Both the position numbers and the translations under genes were made by a program. From JADJOY01 sp046331705 [NCBI: bacterium] (lineage in GTDB: Bacteria > JADJOY01): a stretch of 64,000 nucleotides of DNA. Within the stretch, counting starts at the first letter, position 1. Every line of letters begins with the position of its first letter. The DNA lies in the NCBI GenBank assembly GCA_046331705.1, contig JAXLQJ010000037.1:14633-78632 (forward strand), read 5' to 3'. Of the stretch, positions 7,530 to 16,401 are shown in pieces. The notes under the pieces were generated by a model. That model had not been told where the DNA came from and searched no databases. It worked only from the letters and a program-made list of their open reading frames with translations.

Positions 7530-9005
7530 ATGTCACGTCCACGATCGTCTCGCCGAGGGACGCGCCGCGCGCTCGCGGCGCTCGGCGTTCTGGCGCTCGC
7601 GGCCGCGGCGTTGCTGGCGCCGCGGCTGCTCGTGAGCAGCGGTCACGATGCCTGGTCGCGGATCCTGGTGGGGGCCTACTACTACGTCTGGTTCCCGGAG
7701 AACTGGAAGCTCGGCGCGCTCGGTGACCGCACCGTGCCGCGGATCGAGCCCGCGCTCGGTCGCTATTCCTCGCGCGATCCGGCCATCGCGGAGAAGCACA
7801 TCGCCTGGGCCACCGAGCATGGGATCGACTTCTTCGTGCTGTCGTGGTGGCCGCAGGATCCCGAGATCGAGCGCCGGGCGCAGGAAGGGTTCCTCCGCGC
7901 CCGGAACCTGGGCGACGTCCGCTTCTGCCTGCTCTACGAGTCCCAGGGGCTCGCGTTCCATCCCGGGCTCGGCACCGTCAACTTCGGCGGACTCACGATC
8001 GAGGAGTTCCTGAAGCACTTCGACGTGATCGCGGATCGCTACTTCTCGAACCCGAGCTACCTCCGGATCGACGGGCGCCCCGTGGTGATCCTCTACATCA
8101 CGCGCACCTACACCGGGCTCTACGCCGACGCGATCCACCAGCTGCGCCGCCGGATGCGCAAGCGCGGCATCGATGTCTTCCTGGTGGGCGACGAGATCTT
8201 CTGGAAGGTGAAGCGCGGCGACACGCTGGAGGCGGACCAGCACGAGCCCGTCGCGGCGCGGGTGCAGCTCTTCGATGCGATCACCTCCTACAACCTCTAC
8301 GAGGGAGAGTTCGAGCAGCATCGCGGCTACCGCGGGCTCTTGCGGCTCCTGAGCGACGCGCGCGGGCTCTACCGCCGCTACCGAGACGCGGCGGGAGAGC
8401 GCACGGTGCTCTTTCCCCAGGTGCTGCCTGGCTACAACGACCGCGTCATGCGCTTGCCGAGCGTCGATCACTTCGCGATCCCGCGTGTGACCCGCCCCGA
8501 GGACGCGCCGGGCAGCACCCTGGCGACCTACATCGCGCGCGTCGCGCGCCCGTTCCTCGACCCGCGCGCGCCGGTCGCGCTCGTCACCAGCTTCAACGAG
8601 TGGAACGAGGGCAGTCAGATCGAGCCCACCCAGACCAGCGTCGTGACCACCCGCGACTCGAGTCGGGACGGGCAGCGATTCACGCAAGGGTTTCCGTACC
8701 AGGGCTACGGCGCCGCCGAGCTCGAGACCTTGCGCGACGCGTTCGTCGCCGTCTCGGGACGGGTCACGAGCGCTGCCGACGCGACGCCGCGCGCCGGTGT
8801 CGAGATCAGCGCGTGGTCGGGGCCCGAGCGCGCCGCGGCGGCGCGTACCACGAGCGACGGGATCTACACCTTGTCGCGCCGCTGGCTGAAGCCGGGTGTG
8901 CGTTATCGCATCGTCGCCGGCGACCCCGATCTCGGCCCCTCGCCGAGCCGAGTCGTCGAGATCGACGCCGACCATACGCAAAGCGGCGTGGACCTCGCGT
9001 TGTGA
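7530..9005 (+). CDS. GH99-like (glycoside hydrolase family 99/71-type) exported protein
   Basis: 491 residues. It begins with an Arg-rich N-terminus and a hydrophobic segment at about residues 13-35, a signal peptide or anchor, so it acts outside the cytoplasm. The body resembles glycoprotein endo-alpha-1,2-mannosidase (GH99)-like domains: ILVGAYYYVWFPENW near the start, WATEHGIDFFVLSWW, YYFSNPSYLRIDGRPVVILY and VTSFNEWNEGSQIEPT, the NEWNEG motif being a hallmark of the fold. A C-terminal Ig/carboxypeptidase-regulatory-like beta domain follows (about 405-490). It overlaps the next gene by 4 nt. The ATG was chosen at the first codon before the signal; upstream in-frame sequence is antisense to purM. 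Substrate unknown, presumably an alpha-mannoside or related glycan. Confidence 0.75.
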   Translation: MSRPRSSRRGTRRALAALGVLALAAAALLAPRLLVSSGHDAWSRILVGAYYYVWFPENWKLGALGDRTVPRIEPALGRYSSRDPAIAEKHIAWATEHGIDFFVLSWWPQDPEIERRAQEGFLRARNLGDVRFCLLYESQGLAFHPGLGTVNFGGLTIEEFLKHFDVIADRYFSNPSYLRIDGRPVVILYITRTYTGLYADAIHQLRRRMRKRGIDVFLVGDEIFWKVKRGDTLEADQHEPVAARVQLFDAITSYNLYEGEFEQHRGYRGLLRLLSDARGLYRRYRDAAGERTVLFPQVLPGYNDRVMRLPSVDHFAIPRVTRPEDAPGSTLATYIARVARPFLDPRAPVALVTSFNEWNEGSQIEPTQTSVVTTRDSSRDGQRFTQGFPYQGYGAAELETLRDAFVAVSGRVTSAADATPRAGVEISAWSGPERAAAARTTSDGIYTLSRRWLKPGVRYRIVAGDPDLGPSPSRVVEIDADHTQSGVDLAL

Positions 9006-10603
9006 CCTCGAGCGCGGCGACGGCGAGCGAGCCCGGTGCCGCCACGCGCGTTCCGCCGCCGGTCGGCGGATCGCCGCGCTGGCGCCACCCGGTGGTGCCA
9101 TGGCTCGCGCTCGTGACCTTGGCGGCGGCGCTGCGCGCGACGCTGATCGCGCTCGACCACGGCGTCACCCTCGATTCCGACGAGGCCGTCATCGGGCTCA
9201 TGGCGCGCCACATCCTGGCGCACGGCGCGCGACCGATCTTCTTCTACGGGCAGGAGTACATGGGCGCGTTCGAGGCCTACGTGGCGGCGGCGGCGTTTGC
9301 GCTCGCCGGCGCATCGACGCTCGCGCTCAAGGGCACGATGCTGGTGCTCGACCTGCTGCTGGTGCTGTCGTTCGTCGCCCTCGGCCGCGCCGCCCTCGAC
9401 CGCCGCGCCGGATGGCTCGCCGGGCTCTACGCGGCGCTCGCGCCCGCGTTCCTCGCGATCTACGGGCTCAAGGCGCGCGGCGGCTACGTGGAGACGGTGC
9501 TGGTCGGGAACCTGCTGTTCGCGGGCGCCGCGAGCCTCGGCAAGCTCGCACCGCGCGCGTGCGCCGTCCGCGCGCTGACGCTCGGCGCGCTCGCCGGGCT
9601 GGGCTTCTGGACGCACACCCTCGTGGCTCTCTACTTCCCGGTGGCGGCGCTGATCTGGCTCGCGAGCGGCGCGCAGGCTCGGCGGCTGCAACCGATCGCG
9701 CTCGCGCTCGCTGGCGCGCTCGTGGGCTCGGCGCCGTTTTGGTGGCGCAACGCCCACACCGGTTTCCAGTCGTTCGGCAACGTGAGCTGGGTCGACGGAG
9801 CGACCGCCTGGCGACACCTGCTGGAGCTGCTGCGGGTGGGGTTGCCCACCGTCCTCGGCGCGCGCCCGATCTGGGCGTTCGAGGAGATCGCGCCGGCGGC
9901 CGGGATCGCGTTCGCGCTGGTCAACGCGTGGCTCGCGCTCGCGAGCGTGCGCCGCTCGCTCCGCCCGGACGTCGAGCCGGCGCGGCGCGCCGTGGTGCTC
10001 GGCGCGTGGGCGACGGCGCTGCTCGCGCTCGCCGTGGACGCGAAGAGCGTGTTCGGCGCCGAGTCGCGCGAGCCGCGCTATCTCTTTCCCGTCTACACGG
10101 CATTGGGGCTCTCCTTCGGCATCGCGGCCGCGGACGCGTGGCAGCGGCGACAGCGGGCGGTGCAGCTGCTCTGCGTCGCGTTGCTGGGCGGACATCTCTT
10201 CGGCATCGCGCGCCAGGATCCCGCGCTGATGCTCGGCATCTCGGCGGGGCAGCGCGTGGCGCAGCGCAACGACCGCCTGCTCGCGCTCCTTGACAAGCTG
10301 GGCATCCGCAGCATCTACACGGATTATTGGGTGTCCTACCGGCTCGCCTTCGAGAGCGGCGAGCGGATCCGAGCGCGGCCTTACGGCCACGTGGTGGTCG
10401 AGCGCATCCCTGCCATGAGCGCCGAGGTCGAGGGCGATCCCAACCCCGCGTTCGTGCTGCTCGGCGACGCCGCTTCCGGGTTTCGCGCCGCGCTCGAGCG
10501 TCGCGGCCTCGGGTTCCGCGAACGGGCGGCGGGACCGTACCGGGTGTTCTACCGGGTGGAGGGCCTCGACGAAGTGCGCCGCTGGACGTATCCGTTCGGC
10601 TGA
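9002..10603 (+). CDS. ArnT/GT39-like polytopic glycosyltransferase
   Basis: 533 residues with about 10-12 hydrophobic segments. The N-terminus carries the dolichyl-phosphate-mannose/ArnT-type signature: DHGVTLDSDEAVIGLMARH, the Asp-Asp/Glu loop that in this superfamily contacts the polyprenyl-phosphate sugar donor. FFYGQEYMGAFE and GFWTHTLVALYFPV follow. A C-terminal soluble part ends near RWTYPFG. The start is a GTG overlapping the stop of the GH99-like gene (GTGA), so the two are likely a coupled glycan pair: one lipid-linked transferase in the inner membrane, one exported hydrolase-like protein. Acceptor unknown. Confidence 0.75.
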   Translation: MTSSAATASEPGAATRVPPPVGGSPRWRHPVVPWLALVTLAAALRATLIALDHGVTLDSDEAVIGLMARHILAHGARPIFFYGQEYMGAFEAYVAAAAFALAGASTLALKGTMLVLDLLLVLSFVALGRAALDRRAGWLAGLYAALAPAFLAIYGLKARGGYVETVLVGNLLFAGAASLGKLAPRACAVRALTLGALAGLGFWTHTLVALYFPVAALIWLASGAQARRLQPIALALAGALVGSAPFWWRNAHTGFQSFGNVSWVDGATAWRHLLELLRVGLPTVLGARPIWAFEEIAPAAGIAFALVNAWLALASVRRSLRPDVEPARRAVVLGAWATALLALAVDAKSVFGAESREPRYLFPVYTALGLSFGIAAADAWQRRQRAVQLLCVALLGGHLFGIARQDPALMLGISAGQRVAQRNDRLLALLDKLGIRSIYTDYWVSYRLAFESGERIRARPYGHVVVERIPAMSAEVEGDPNPAFVLLGDAASGFRAALERRGLGFRERAAGPYRVFYRVEGLDEVRRWTYPFG

Positions 10604-10651
10604 TCGGCGACGCGCCTCCTCCGGCGCGCACGCCGGGCGACGGCGAGCGGC

Positions 10652-11884
10652 TCAAGCCCGCCCGAGGACCAAGGTCACGTTGGTGCCGCCGAACCCCAGC
10701 GAGTTCGAGATCGCCACGTCGACGTCCGCGGGCCGGCTCGTGTGCGGCACGTAGTCGAGATCGCACTCGCTGTCGGGGTGGTCGAGGTTGATCGTCGGAG
10801 GCAGGATGCGATCCCGGATCGCGAGCGCGGTCAGCGCCGCCTCCACGGCGCCGGTGGCGCCGAGACAGTGGCCGAGCATCGACTTGGTGCTCGATACCGC
10901 GAGGCGCCCGGCGTGTGCGCCGAACACCGCGCGGATCGCGCGCGTCTCCTCGAGGTCGTTCATCGGCGTCGAGGTGCCGTGCGCGTTGACGTAGCCCACG
11001 CGCTCCGCTGCGACGCCCGCATCCAGCAACGCCGCCCGCATGCAGCGCGCGGCGCCCTCGCCACCCGGCGCGGGCGCCGTCACGTGGTACGCATCACCGC
11101 TCATGCCGTAACCCATCAGCTCCGCGACGATGGGCGCGCCGCGCGCGATCGCTCGCTCACGTTCCTCCAGGATCACCACCGCGGCGCCATCGCTCATCAC
11201 GAAGCCGTCGCGATCGCGATCGAACGGGCGGCTGGCGCGGGTGGGATCGTCGTTGCGAGCCGAGAGCGCGCGCATCGCCTCGAACGCGCCGAGACCGAGC
11301 CGGCACAGCGCGGCCTCGCTGCCGCCCGCGATCACCGCATCGGCGCGGCCCGCTCGGATCCAGTCGAGACCGAGGCCGAGCGAGTGGGCCCCGCTCGCGC
11401 ACGCGCTCACGGGTGCGACGATGGGGCCTTTGGCGCCGGCGCGGATGGCGATCTGACCGGCGGCCAGGTTGATGAGCACCATCGGCAGGAAGAACGGCGT
11501 GAGGCGCGCACGCTCGGGGTCGTCGACGGCCGCCCCGAGCGCGTGGATGGTGGCGATCCCGCCGATCCCGCTCGACACCGCGACCCCCACCCGCTCGGCG
11601 AATGGAGTGGGGATCTCGAAGTGGGCATCGGCGATCGCCAGCGACGCCGACGCCACCGCGAGCTGGATGAAGCGATCCATGTGCCGCGCGTCCTTGGGCG
11701 CGAGCCAGACGTGCGGATCGAAGTCGCGGACCTCGCCGCCGATGCGGGTCTTGAGCCCGGCGGTGTCGAACCCCGCGATGCGGCCGATTCCCGACCGGCC
11801 CGCGACCACCCCGCGCCAAGTCGCGTCGGTGCCGGTGCCCAAGCAGGTGGCGAGGCCCACTCCCGTGATCACCGCTCGTCGCAC
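10652..11884 (-). CDS. fabF: Beta-ketoacyl-ACP synthase II-type ketosynthase
   Basis: Condensing enzyme that elongates acyl-ACP with malonyl-ACP. 410 residues, the normal FabF length. The active-site Cys lies in PVSACASGAHSLG (about residue 162); the two His are in VNAHGTSTPMND and STKSMLGHCLGATG; the C-terminal SLGFGGTNVTLVL glycine loop is intact. The GTG start gives the canonical N-terminus RRAVITGVGLATCLG; longer in-frame readings add an Arg-rich leader with no family match. No acpP or fabG neighbours, so it may serve a specialised acyl chain rather than housekeeping FAS. Convergent with the GT39-like gene. Confidence 0.92.
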   Translation of the reverse strand: MRRAVITGVGLATCLGTGTDATWRGVVAGRSGIGRIAGFDTAGLKTRIGGEVRDFDPHVWLAPKDARHMDRFIQLAVASASLAIADAHFEIPTPFAERVGVAVSSGIGGIATIHALGAAVDDPERARLTPFFLPMVLINLAAGQIAIRAGAKGPIVAPVSACASGAHSLGLGLDWIRAGRADAVIAGGSEAALCRLGLGAFEAMRALSARNDDPTRASRPFDRDRDGFVMSDGAAVVILEERERAIARGAPIVAELMGYGMSGDAYHVTAPAPGGEGAARCMRAALLDAGVAAERVGYVNAHGTSTPMNDLEETRAIRAVFGAHAGRLAVSSTKSMLGHCLGATGAVEAALTALAIRDRILPPTINLDHPDSECDLDYVPHTSRPADVDVAISNSLGFGGTNVTLVLGRA

Positions 11885-11959
11885 GTCACGTCCCGTCCGG
11901 CGCCACACCCGGGTGGCGCGCCGGCGCGCGAGATTAGCACGCGACCCGCGCACGCCGGT

Positions 11960-11987
11960 TTGACATCGCGGCTTCCTCAGCTAAGAA
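11960..11987 (+). promoter_or_regulatory. Putative sigma-70 promoter for the GT2 gene
   Basis: A perfect TTGACA -35 is followed after 16 bp by TAAGAA, in the intergenic region between fabF (divergent) and the glycosyltransferase, giving a leader of about 65 nt. One of the better promoter matches in the window; not tested. Confidence 0.5.
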
Positions 11988-12057
11988 AGCGTCGCGCCGC
12001 GCGCCACGCGCGAACCACTCATCGCCCTTCACCTCGACCTTCGCCCCCGTCGATCAC

Positions 12058-12831
12058 ATGACGCGCTCGCGCCGTGCCCGCTTCCTCACGGTGGTCTTGC
12101 CGGCCTTCGACGAGGAAGCCGCGATCGAGCGCGCGCTCCACGCGATCGGCGCGCACCTCGAGGCGAGCGTCACCGGCTACGAGATCGTGGTGGTCGACGA
12201 CGGCTCGCGCGACGGCACCGCGGCACGCGTGGCGCGCGCGGCCGCCGAGGACGCGCGCATTCGGCTGCTGCGCTCGCCGCGCAATCGCGGCAAGGGTCAC
12301 GCGGTGCGCGAGGGCATCCTGGCGAGCCGTGGGGAAGTGGTGGTGTTCCTGGACGTCGACCTGTCGACACCGATCGAGACGCTGGAGCGGGCGTGGCCGC
12401 TGCTCGACGCCGGTGCGCACGTGGTGGTCGGGTCGCGCCGCATGCCGGGATCCGAGATCGAGATCCACCAGGGAGCCTTGCGCGAGACCCTCGGCGACGT
12501 CTTTCGCCGCGGCGCACGTCGCCTGCTCGGCATCCCGGTCAGCGATCTCACCTGCGGCTTCAAGGTCTTCACCGGGCCAGAGGGCCGAGCGCTCTTCCGC
12601 CGCGTCGCGCTCACCGACTGGAGCTTCGACGTGGAGCTGCTGGTGGCGGCGGTCGATGCCGGGCTCGTCGTGCGCGACGTCCCCGTGCGGTGGCGAAACG
12701 ATCCGGACTCGAAGGTGCGGCTGGTTCGCGATCTGCCGCTCGCGGTGCTCGGCATCCTGCGCGTGCTCGCGCGCAGGATGCGGAAAGAGTACCGCCGCCC
12801 GCTCGAGATCGAACGGACGGCGGTTCGTTGA
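12058..12831 (+). CDS. GT2 family glycosyltransferase, dolichyl/polyprenyl-phosphate sugar synthase type
   Basis: 257 residues. GT-A fold with LTVVLPAFDEEAAIERAL at the N-terminus, EIVVVDDGSRDGT (nucleotide-binding DDGS), and FLDVDLSTP carrying the DxD metal site. LGIPVSDLTCGFKVFTGPEGRALF and WSFDVELLVAA are typical of the ALG5/DPM1-like subgroup that makes lipid-phosphate sugars. No C-terminal membrane segments, so it is probably a cytosolic or peripheral enzyme. It could supply polyprenyl-phosphate sugar to the GT39-like proteins in the window; that link is inferred from family, not shown. Confidence 0.88.
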   Translation: MTRSRRARFLTVVLPAFDEEAAIERALHAIGAHLEASVTGYEIVVVDDGSRDGTAARVARAAAEDARIRLLRSPRNRGKGHAVREGILASRGEVVVFLDVDLSTPIETLERAWPLLDAGAHVVVGSRRMPGSEIEIHQGALRETLGDVFRRGARRLLGIPVSDLTCGFKVFTGPEGRALFRRVALTDWSFDVELLVAAVDAGLVVRDVPVRWRNDPDSKVRLVRDLPLAVLGILRVLARRMRKEYRRPLEIERTAVR

Positions 12832-12893
12832 GGTCGATGCCCACGCGCGGTGGGCGCGGGCGCCGGCTCAGGAGCGCCGCGCCGAGGCGCGGC

Positions 12894-13301
12894 TCACATG
12901 TGCCCCTTCACCATCGGCAGGCCTTGCTCGACCTGGACCTTGAACTTCTTGCTGATGACCTTCTTCCAGTCCGCCGCTACGGGCGGCACGTAGATCTGCC
13001 GGATGTAGTCGAAGCCGAGGCGGACGTGGCTCTGATCCACCGGCTCGCGCTGCAGCGTCACGGTGCTGTACTTGGGCACCCCGAGCAGCTTGAGGCGCCG
13101 CGCCAGATCCGCCTTGATCTCCTCGTCGCTCACGTTGCGGCTGAAGCGCGCGATGTCGAGCGCCGCGCTGCGCACCTTGTACCATTGCCAATAGGCGCCC
13201 ACGTAATCCGACGCGCTGAAGGCGCCGCCGCCGAGGATGGCGATGACGAGAAGCGTGCGCGGGGTGATGCCGCCCCGCTGGTCCCGAATCCACTTCCGCA
13301 T
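12894..13301 (-). CDS. Single-pass membrane protein (DUF4845-like)
   Basis: 135 residues: a basic N-terminus (MRKWIRDQRGGITPR), one transmembrane segment at about residues 16-36, then a soluble domain (SDEEIKADLARRLKLLGVPKYSTVTL...) of mixed alpha/beta character that ends ..EQGLPMVKGHM. The short cytoplasmic N-terminus and periplasmic tail recall minor pilin-like or DUF4845 proteins. No catalytic motif. Convergent with the GT2 gene and divergent from the ExeA-type ATPase. Function unknown. Confidence 0.6.
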   Translation of the reverse strand: MRKWIRDQRGGITPRTLLVIAILGGGAFSASDYVGAYWQWYKVRSAALDIARFSRNVSDEEIKADLARRLKLLGVPKYSTVTLQREPVDQSHVRLGFDYIRQIYVPPVAADWKKVISKKFKVQVEQGLPMVKGHM

Positions 13302-13351
13302 GTGCAGGCCTCCCGCTCGACTGGTGAATCCCCCGATCCTCGGGGCGCCCA

Positions 13352-13381
13352 CTCTTAGCCCCGTGCTTTCCGCATTGTCAA
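13352..13381 (-). promoter_or_regulatory. Putative sigma-70 promoter for the single-pass membrane protein
   Basis: On the minus strand TTGACA, an 18-bp spacer, then TAAGAG, giving a leader of about 45 nt before the ATG. Matches the promoter style seen elsewhere in the window. Confidence 0.4.
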
Positions 13382-13538
13382 CGCACGTTCGCGCCCGCAC
13401 GCCGAGGACCTGCGCAAGCGTTCGCGCGCGTGCGGACCGCGCGCACGCGAACGTCGGGCCTCGCTGCCACGCCCAGAGGGATGTGGCTATTCTGCGGCAC
13501 CGGCGTGCGAGACGTCGCGATCCCGCTTCGGAGTCGAC

Positions 13539-15797
13539 GTGTACCACAAGTTCTACGGACTGACCGACGCGCCGTTTCGGATCACCCCCGATCCGCGTTT
13601 TCTCTATCTCGGCCCCGCGCACCGCGAGGCCCTCGCGACGCTGATCTACGGCATCCGCGAGCGCAAGGGATTGGTGGCGCTCACGGGCGGCGTGGGCACC
13701 GGCAAGACCACGTTGCTCGAGGGGCTCTTCGAGCGGCTGGCGGGCGAGTGTGTGTTCGTTCGGATTCGCGATCCGCGCGCGGATTTCACGGCGATCGTGC
13801 GCGAGCTGCTGGCGGCTCTCGGCATCCCTTCGCACGGCGTCGACCGCACCGCGGCGATGCAGTTGCTCTGGGAACGGCTCTCGGCGCCGGACGCGGCCAC
13901 CATCAACCCCACGTTGGTGATCGACGAGGCGCAGGACGTGCGCGACGAGGTGCTGGAGGACTTCCGGCTCCTCTCCAACCTGGAGACCCACGACCGCAAG
14001 TTGATCCAGATGCTGCTCGTCGGTCAGCCCGAGTTCCGCCGCCGGCTGGAGGCACCGGGGCTCGAGGCGCTGCGCCAGCGCATCGCGCTCTCGACGACGT
14101 TGCACCCGCTCACGCTCTCGGAGTGCACGGCGTACGTGAAGCATCGCCTGGCGGTGGCCGGCGCCGAGCCGGACGGCATCTTCGCGATCGGCGCCTTCGA
14201 GGCGATCCACGACTACGCCCGCGGCATCCCACGGCTCATCAACGTCGTGTGCGACGGCGCGCTCTCCATGGGCTACGCCACCGGCACGCGGCCGATCCAC
14301 GCCGGGCTCGTGCGCGAGGTCGTCCAGGACCTGCGTGGCGAGGGCGCGCCGCTCGGCGCGGAGCCCGACGGTGCTCGCCCGTCCCGCGCCGCCCCGGCGG
14401 CTGCGGCGACGCCGCGACGCACGCGCGCCGCGGGCGGTGCATGGGTCGCCGCCGCGGGTGTGGGCTCCGTGCTGGTGCTGGTCGGCGCGCTCGCGGGCCC
14501 GAGGCTCCACGCCTTGGGTCGGCGTCACACGGTGCCGGGCCCGCAGGCGGCGTTGCCCACGCCGCGCCTACCGGAGAGCACGCCTCCGGCCTACCAGCCT
14601 CCGCCGCCGGAGGCGGACGATACACGCATCGCTCGAATCGCGACCGAGCCGCGCGGCGCGAGTCCCGTCCAAGACATCCCAGCGCCCGACGCTGCGCCGC
14701 TCCGGCCGGCAGCTCCGGCCCAGCCCGCGCCCAGCGCGGACCCGGTCCCGGCGGGCGCGGCGCTCGTCACCGAGCCGAGCGCTTCCCGCGCCACGACGGC
14801 CGCGGCGCCCACCCGAACGGTCGAGCCGCCGAGCGAGCCATTCCCGAGCGTCTCGACCGAGCGCGACGCCGGCGCCGAGCCGGTCCTCGACGGCGTGCCC
14901 GACGTGCGCGAGGACGCCCGCGCCGAGCGCAATCCGGCGCGACCGCAGCCCAGCGGGGCGAGCGCCGCTTCCGCGCGCACCGCCCCGAACGATTCGGTCG
15001 ATGCCGAACCCGACGACCAGCGCGACTCGGGCGCCGCCGATCGCCTACGCGAGCGTGACCGCCAGGCGAAGCTCGCGAAGGACTTGGCGCGAGAGAAGGA
15101 CAAGGACAAGGACAAGGCCAGGGCCAAGGAAAAAGAGAAGGAGAAGGCCGCGGCGAAGACACTGGCCGATCGCAAGAGCGCTTCCCGGCTCACCGAAGCG
15201 AAGAACGCGCCGGAGTCCCGTGGCCAGGACATCGCACGCCGCGACTCCCGGGATGAGAACGGCGGCGAGGCGGATTCGACCAGCGGTGGCGAGACCGCCG
15301 CGCTCGATTCCGAGCGGTCCTCCCTGCGCGAAGCACGGCCGCGCCTGGCGCCGAGCGAGCCCAATGGCGCTCGCGCGGCGACCGCGACTCGGCCTGAGGC
15401 CAAGATGTTCATCGTTCCCGATGCGCCGGAGGCGAGCCAGCCGGTCGCACCGAGCTTGCGCATGAAAGAGCTTTACGCCTCGCACAAGCTCGGTGCCGCG
15501 GAGCCGAGCCCCCGATTCGTACCCGGAGACACGGTGAACCTGGTGGCGATGTACGAGCTCGCCAACGTGTCGGGCGGCGGAACGGTGTCGATCGACCTGT
15601 GGGTCCGCGGACCCAACCAGGAAGACCTGCCAGCGCTGGGCGCCCGCCGCGAGATCGCCGCGCGGGCAGGAACCTTCCAAGCGGCGGTGGCGCGGCGGAT
15701 CCCAGCCAACGCGCCGTCCGGCGTCTACGGGCTGGTTGCGCGAGTCAGCCACGGCGGCGTCGAGTCGCGGCGCGTGTTCCTGTTCCGCGTCGACTGA
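13539..15797 (+). CDS. ExeA/GspA-type AAA ATPase with long disordered linker and C-terminal beta domain
   Basis: 752 residues. Residues 1-265 are an ExeA-like ATPase: YGLTDAPFRITPDPRFLYLG, Walker A GGVGTGKTT, Walker B TLVIDEAQD, then the arginine-bearing ALRQRIALSTTLHPL segment. In type II secretion, ExeA/GspA couples ATP hydrolysis to secretin assembly through peptidoglycan. A transmembrane segment (GAWVAAAGVGSVLVLVGALA) at about 303-322 follows. Next comes about 290 residues of Pro/Ala/Glu-rich sequence including a charged Lys/Asp/Glu run (near residue 520), then a folded beta-rich C-terminus of about 120 residues ending VSHGGVESRRVFLFRVD. This C-terminus is not the usual peptidoglycan-binding domain. 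The start is GTG; the frame begins exactly at the family N-terminus. Confidence 0.8.
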   Translation: MYHKFYGLTDAPFRITPDPRFLYLGPAHREALATLIYGIRERKGLVALTGGVGTGKTTLLEGLFERLAGECVFVRIRDPRADFTAIVRELLAALGIPSHGVDRTAAMQLLWERLSAPDAATINPTLVIDEAQDVRDEVLEDFRLLSNLETHDRKLIQMLLVGQPEFRRRLEAPGLEALRQRIALSTTLHPLTLSECTAYVKHRLAVAGAEPDGIFAIGAFEAIHDYARGIPRLINVVCDGALSMGYATGTRPIHAGLVREVVQDLRGEGAPLGAEPDGARPSRAAPAAAATPRRTRAAGGAWVAAAGVGSVLVLVGALAGPRLHALGRRHTVPGPQAALPTPRLPESTPPAYQPPPPEADDTRIARIATEPRGASPVQDIPAPDAAPLRPAAPAQPAPSADPVPAGAALVTEPSASRATTAAAPTRTVEPPSEPFPSVSTERDAGAEPVLDGVPDVREDARAERNPARPQPSGASAASARTAPNDSVDAEPDDQRDSGAADRLRERDRQAKLAKDLAREKDKDKDKARAKEKEKEKAAAKTLADRKSASRLTEAKNAPESRGQDIARRDSRDENGGEADSTSGGETAALDSERSSLREARPRLAPSEPNGARAATATRPEAKMFIVPDAPEASQPVAPSLRMKELYASHKLGAAEPSPRFVPGDTVNLVAMYELANVSGGGTVSIDLWVRGPNQEDLPALGARREIAARAGTFQAAVARRIPANAPSGVYGLVARVSHGGVESRRVFLFRVD

Positions 15798-15849
15798 ACG
15801 GGCGCAGCGCCGACGCGCGGTGCGTGCCCCGGCGCCCGCAGACGGCCGG

Positions 15850-16401
15850 CTACGATCGCGTCGGCGTGCGCAGCCCGACGCCGGAAGGCTCCTCGCTCGC
15901 GCGCCGGCGCACGCGCCAGCGCCTGACGCCCTGGTGCACCAGCTCGACCACCGCGCTCGCCGCGAGCAACTCGGGGATCCACGCCAGGCTGGCCTCCGGC
16001 GAGACCAAGCCGATCTCGTAGCCGCGCCACGTGATCGGCCAGAAGATCGGCTCGCCGCCCGACGCGTGCCACTGGAACGAGTCCATGAAGAGGTGAGTCG
16101 CGGAGCCGAGGAGCAAGGTGAAGAACGCCGCGGCGCGGCGTTCGCGCACGAAGAGGTGGGCGAGGGCGTAACAGGCGAGGATGAGCCCCACCGGCAGGTG
16201 CCCTGGCATCCACATCCAGTACCACTGCGGCTCGGCGAGCTGGCCCGTGCGGAAGTTGATCTCGCCGATGATCCGCACCGGAAGCCGGCTCAAGAGGTCG
16301 GGCAGGCAGTTGCCGATCACGAGCAGCACCACCCCATGCCGCAGGCGCAGGAAGCGACCCGTGAGATGGCCGGCGACGCTGTGCGTGATCAGATCAGGCA
16401 T
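15850..16401 (-). CDS. YdjM-type membrane protein (putative metal-dependent hydrolase family)
   Basis: 183 residues with several hydrophobic helices. The N-terminus MPDLITHSVAGHLTG and GNCLPDLLSRLP, plus SATHLFMDSFQWH, carry the conserved His/Asp pattern of the YdjM/DUF457 family, inner-membrane proteins annotated as putative metal-dependent hydrolases. Its start overlaps the end of the upstream gene by 8 nt, so the two are coupled. Biological role unclear. Confidence 0.65.
   Translation of the reverse strand: MPDLITHSVAGHLTGRFLRLRHGVVLLVIGNCLPDLLSRLPVRIIGEINFRTGQLAEPQWYWMWMPGHLPVGLILACYALAHLFVRERRAAAFFTLLLGSATHLFMDSFQWHASGGEPIFWPITWRGYEIGLVSPEASLAWIPELLAASAVVELVHQGVRRWRVRRRASEEPSGVGLRTPTRS

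Noticed and set aside
15080-15180. Repeat array at the KEKDKD region as a CRISPR or tandem repeat locus
   Set aside because: It is a low-complexity charged coding segment of the ExeA-type ATPase in one frame; no spacers or regular repeat unit.
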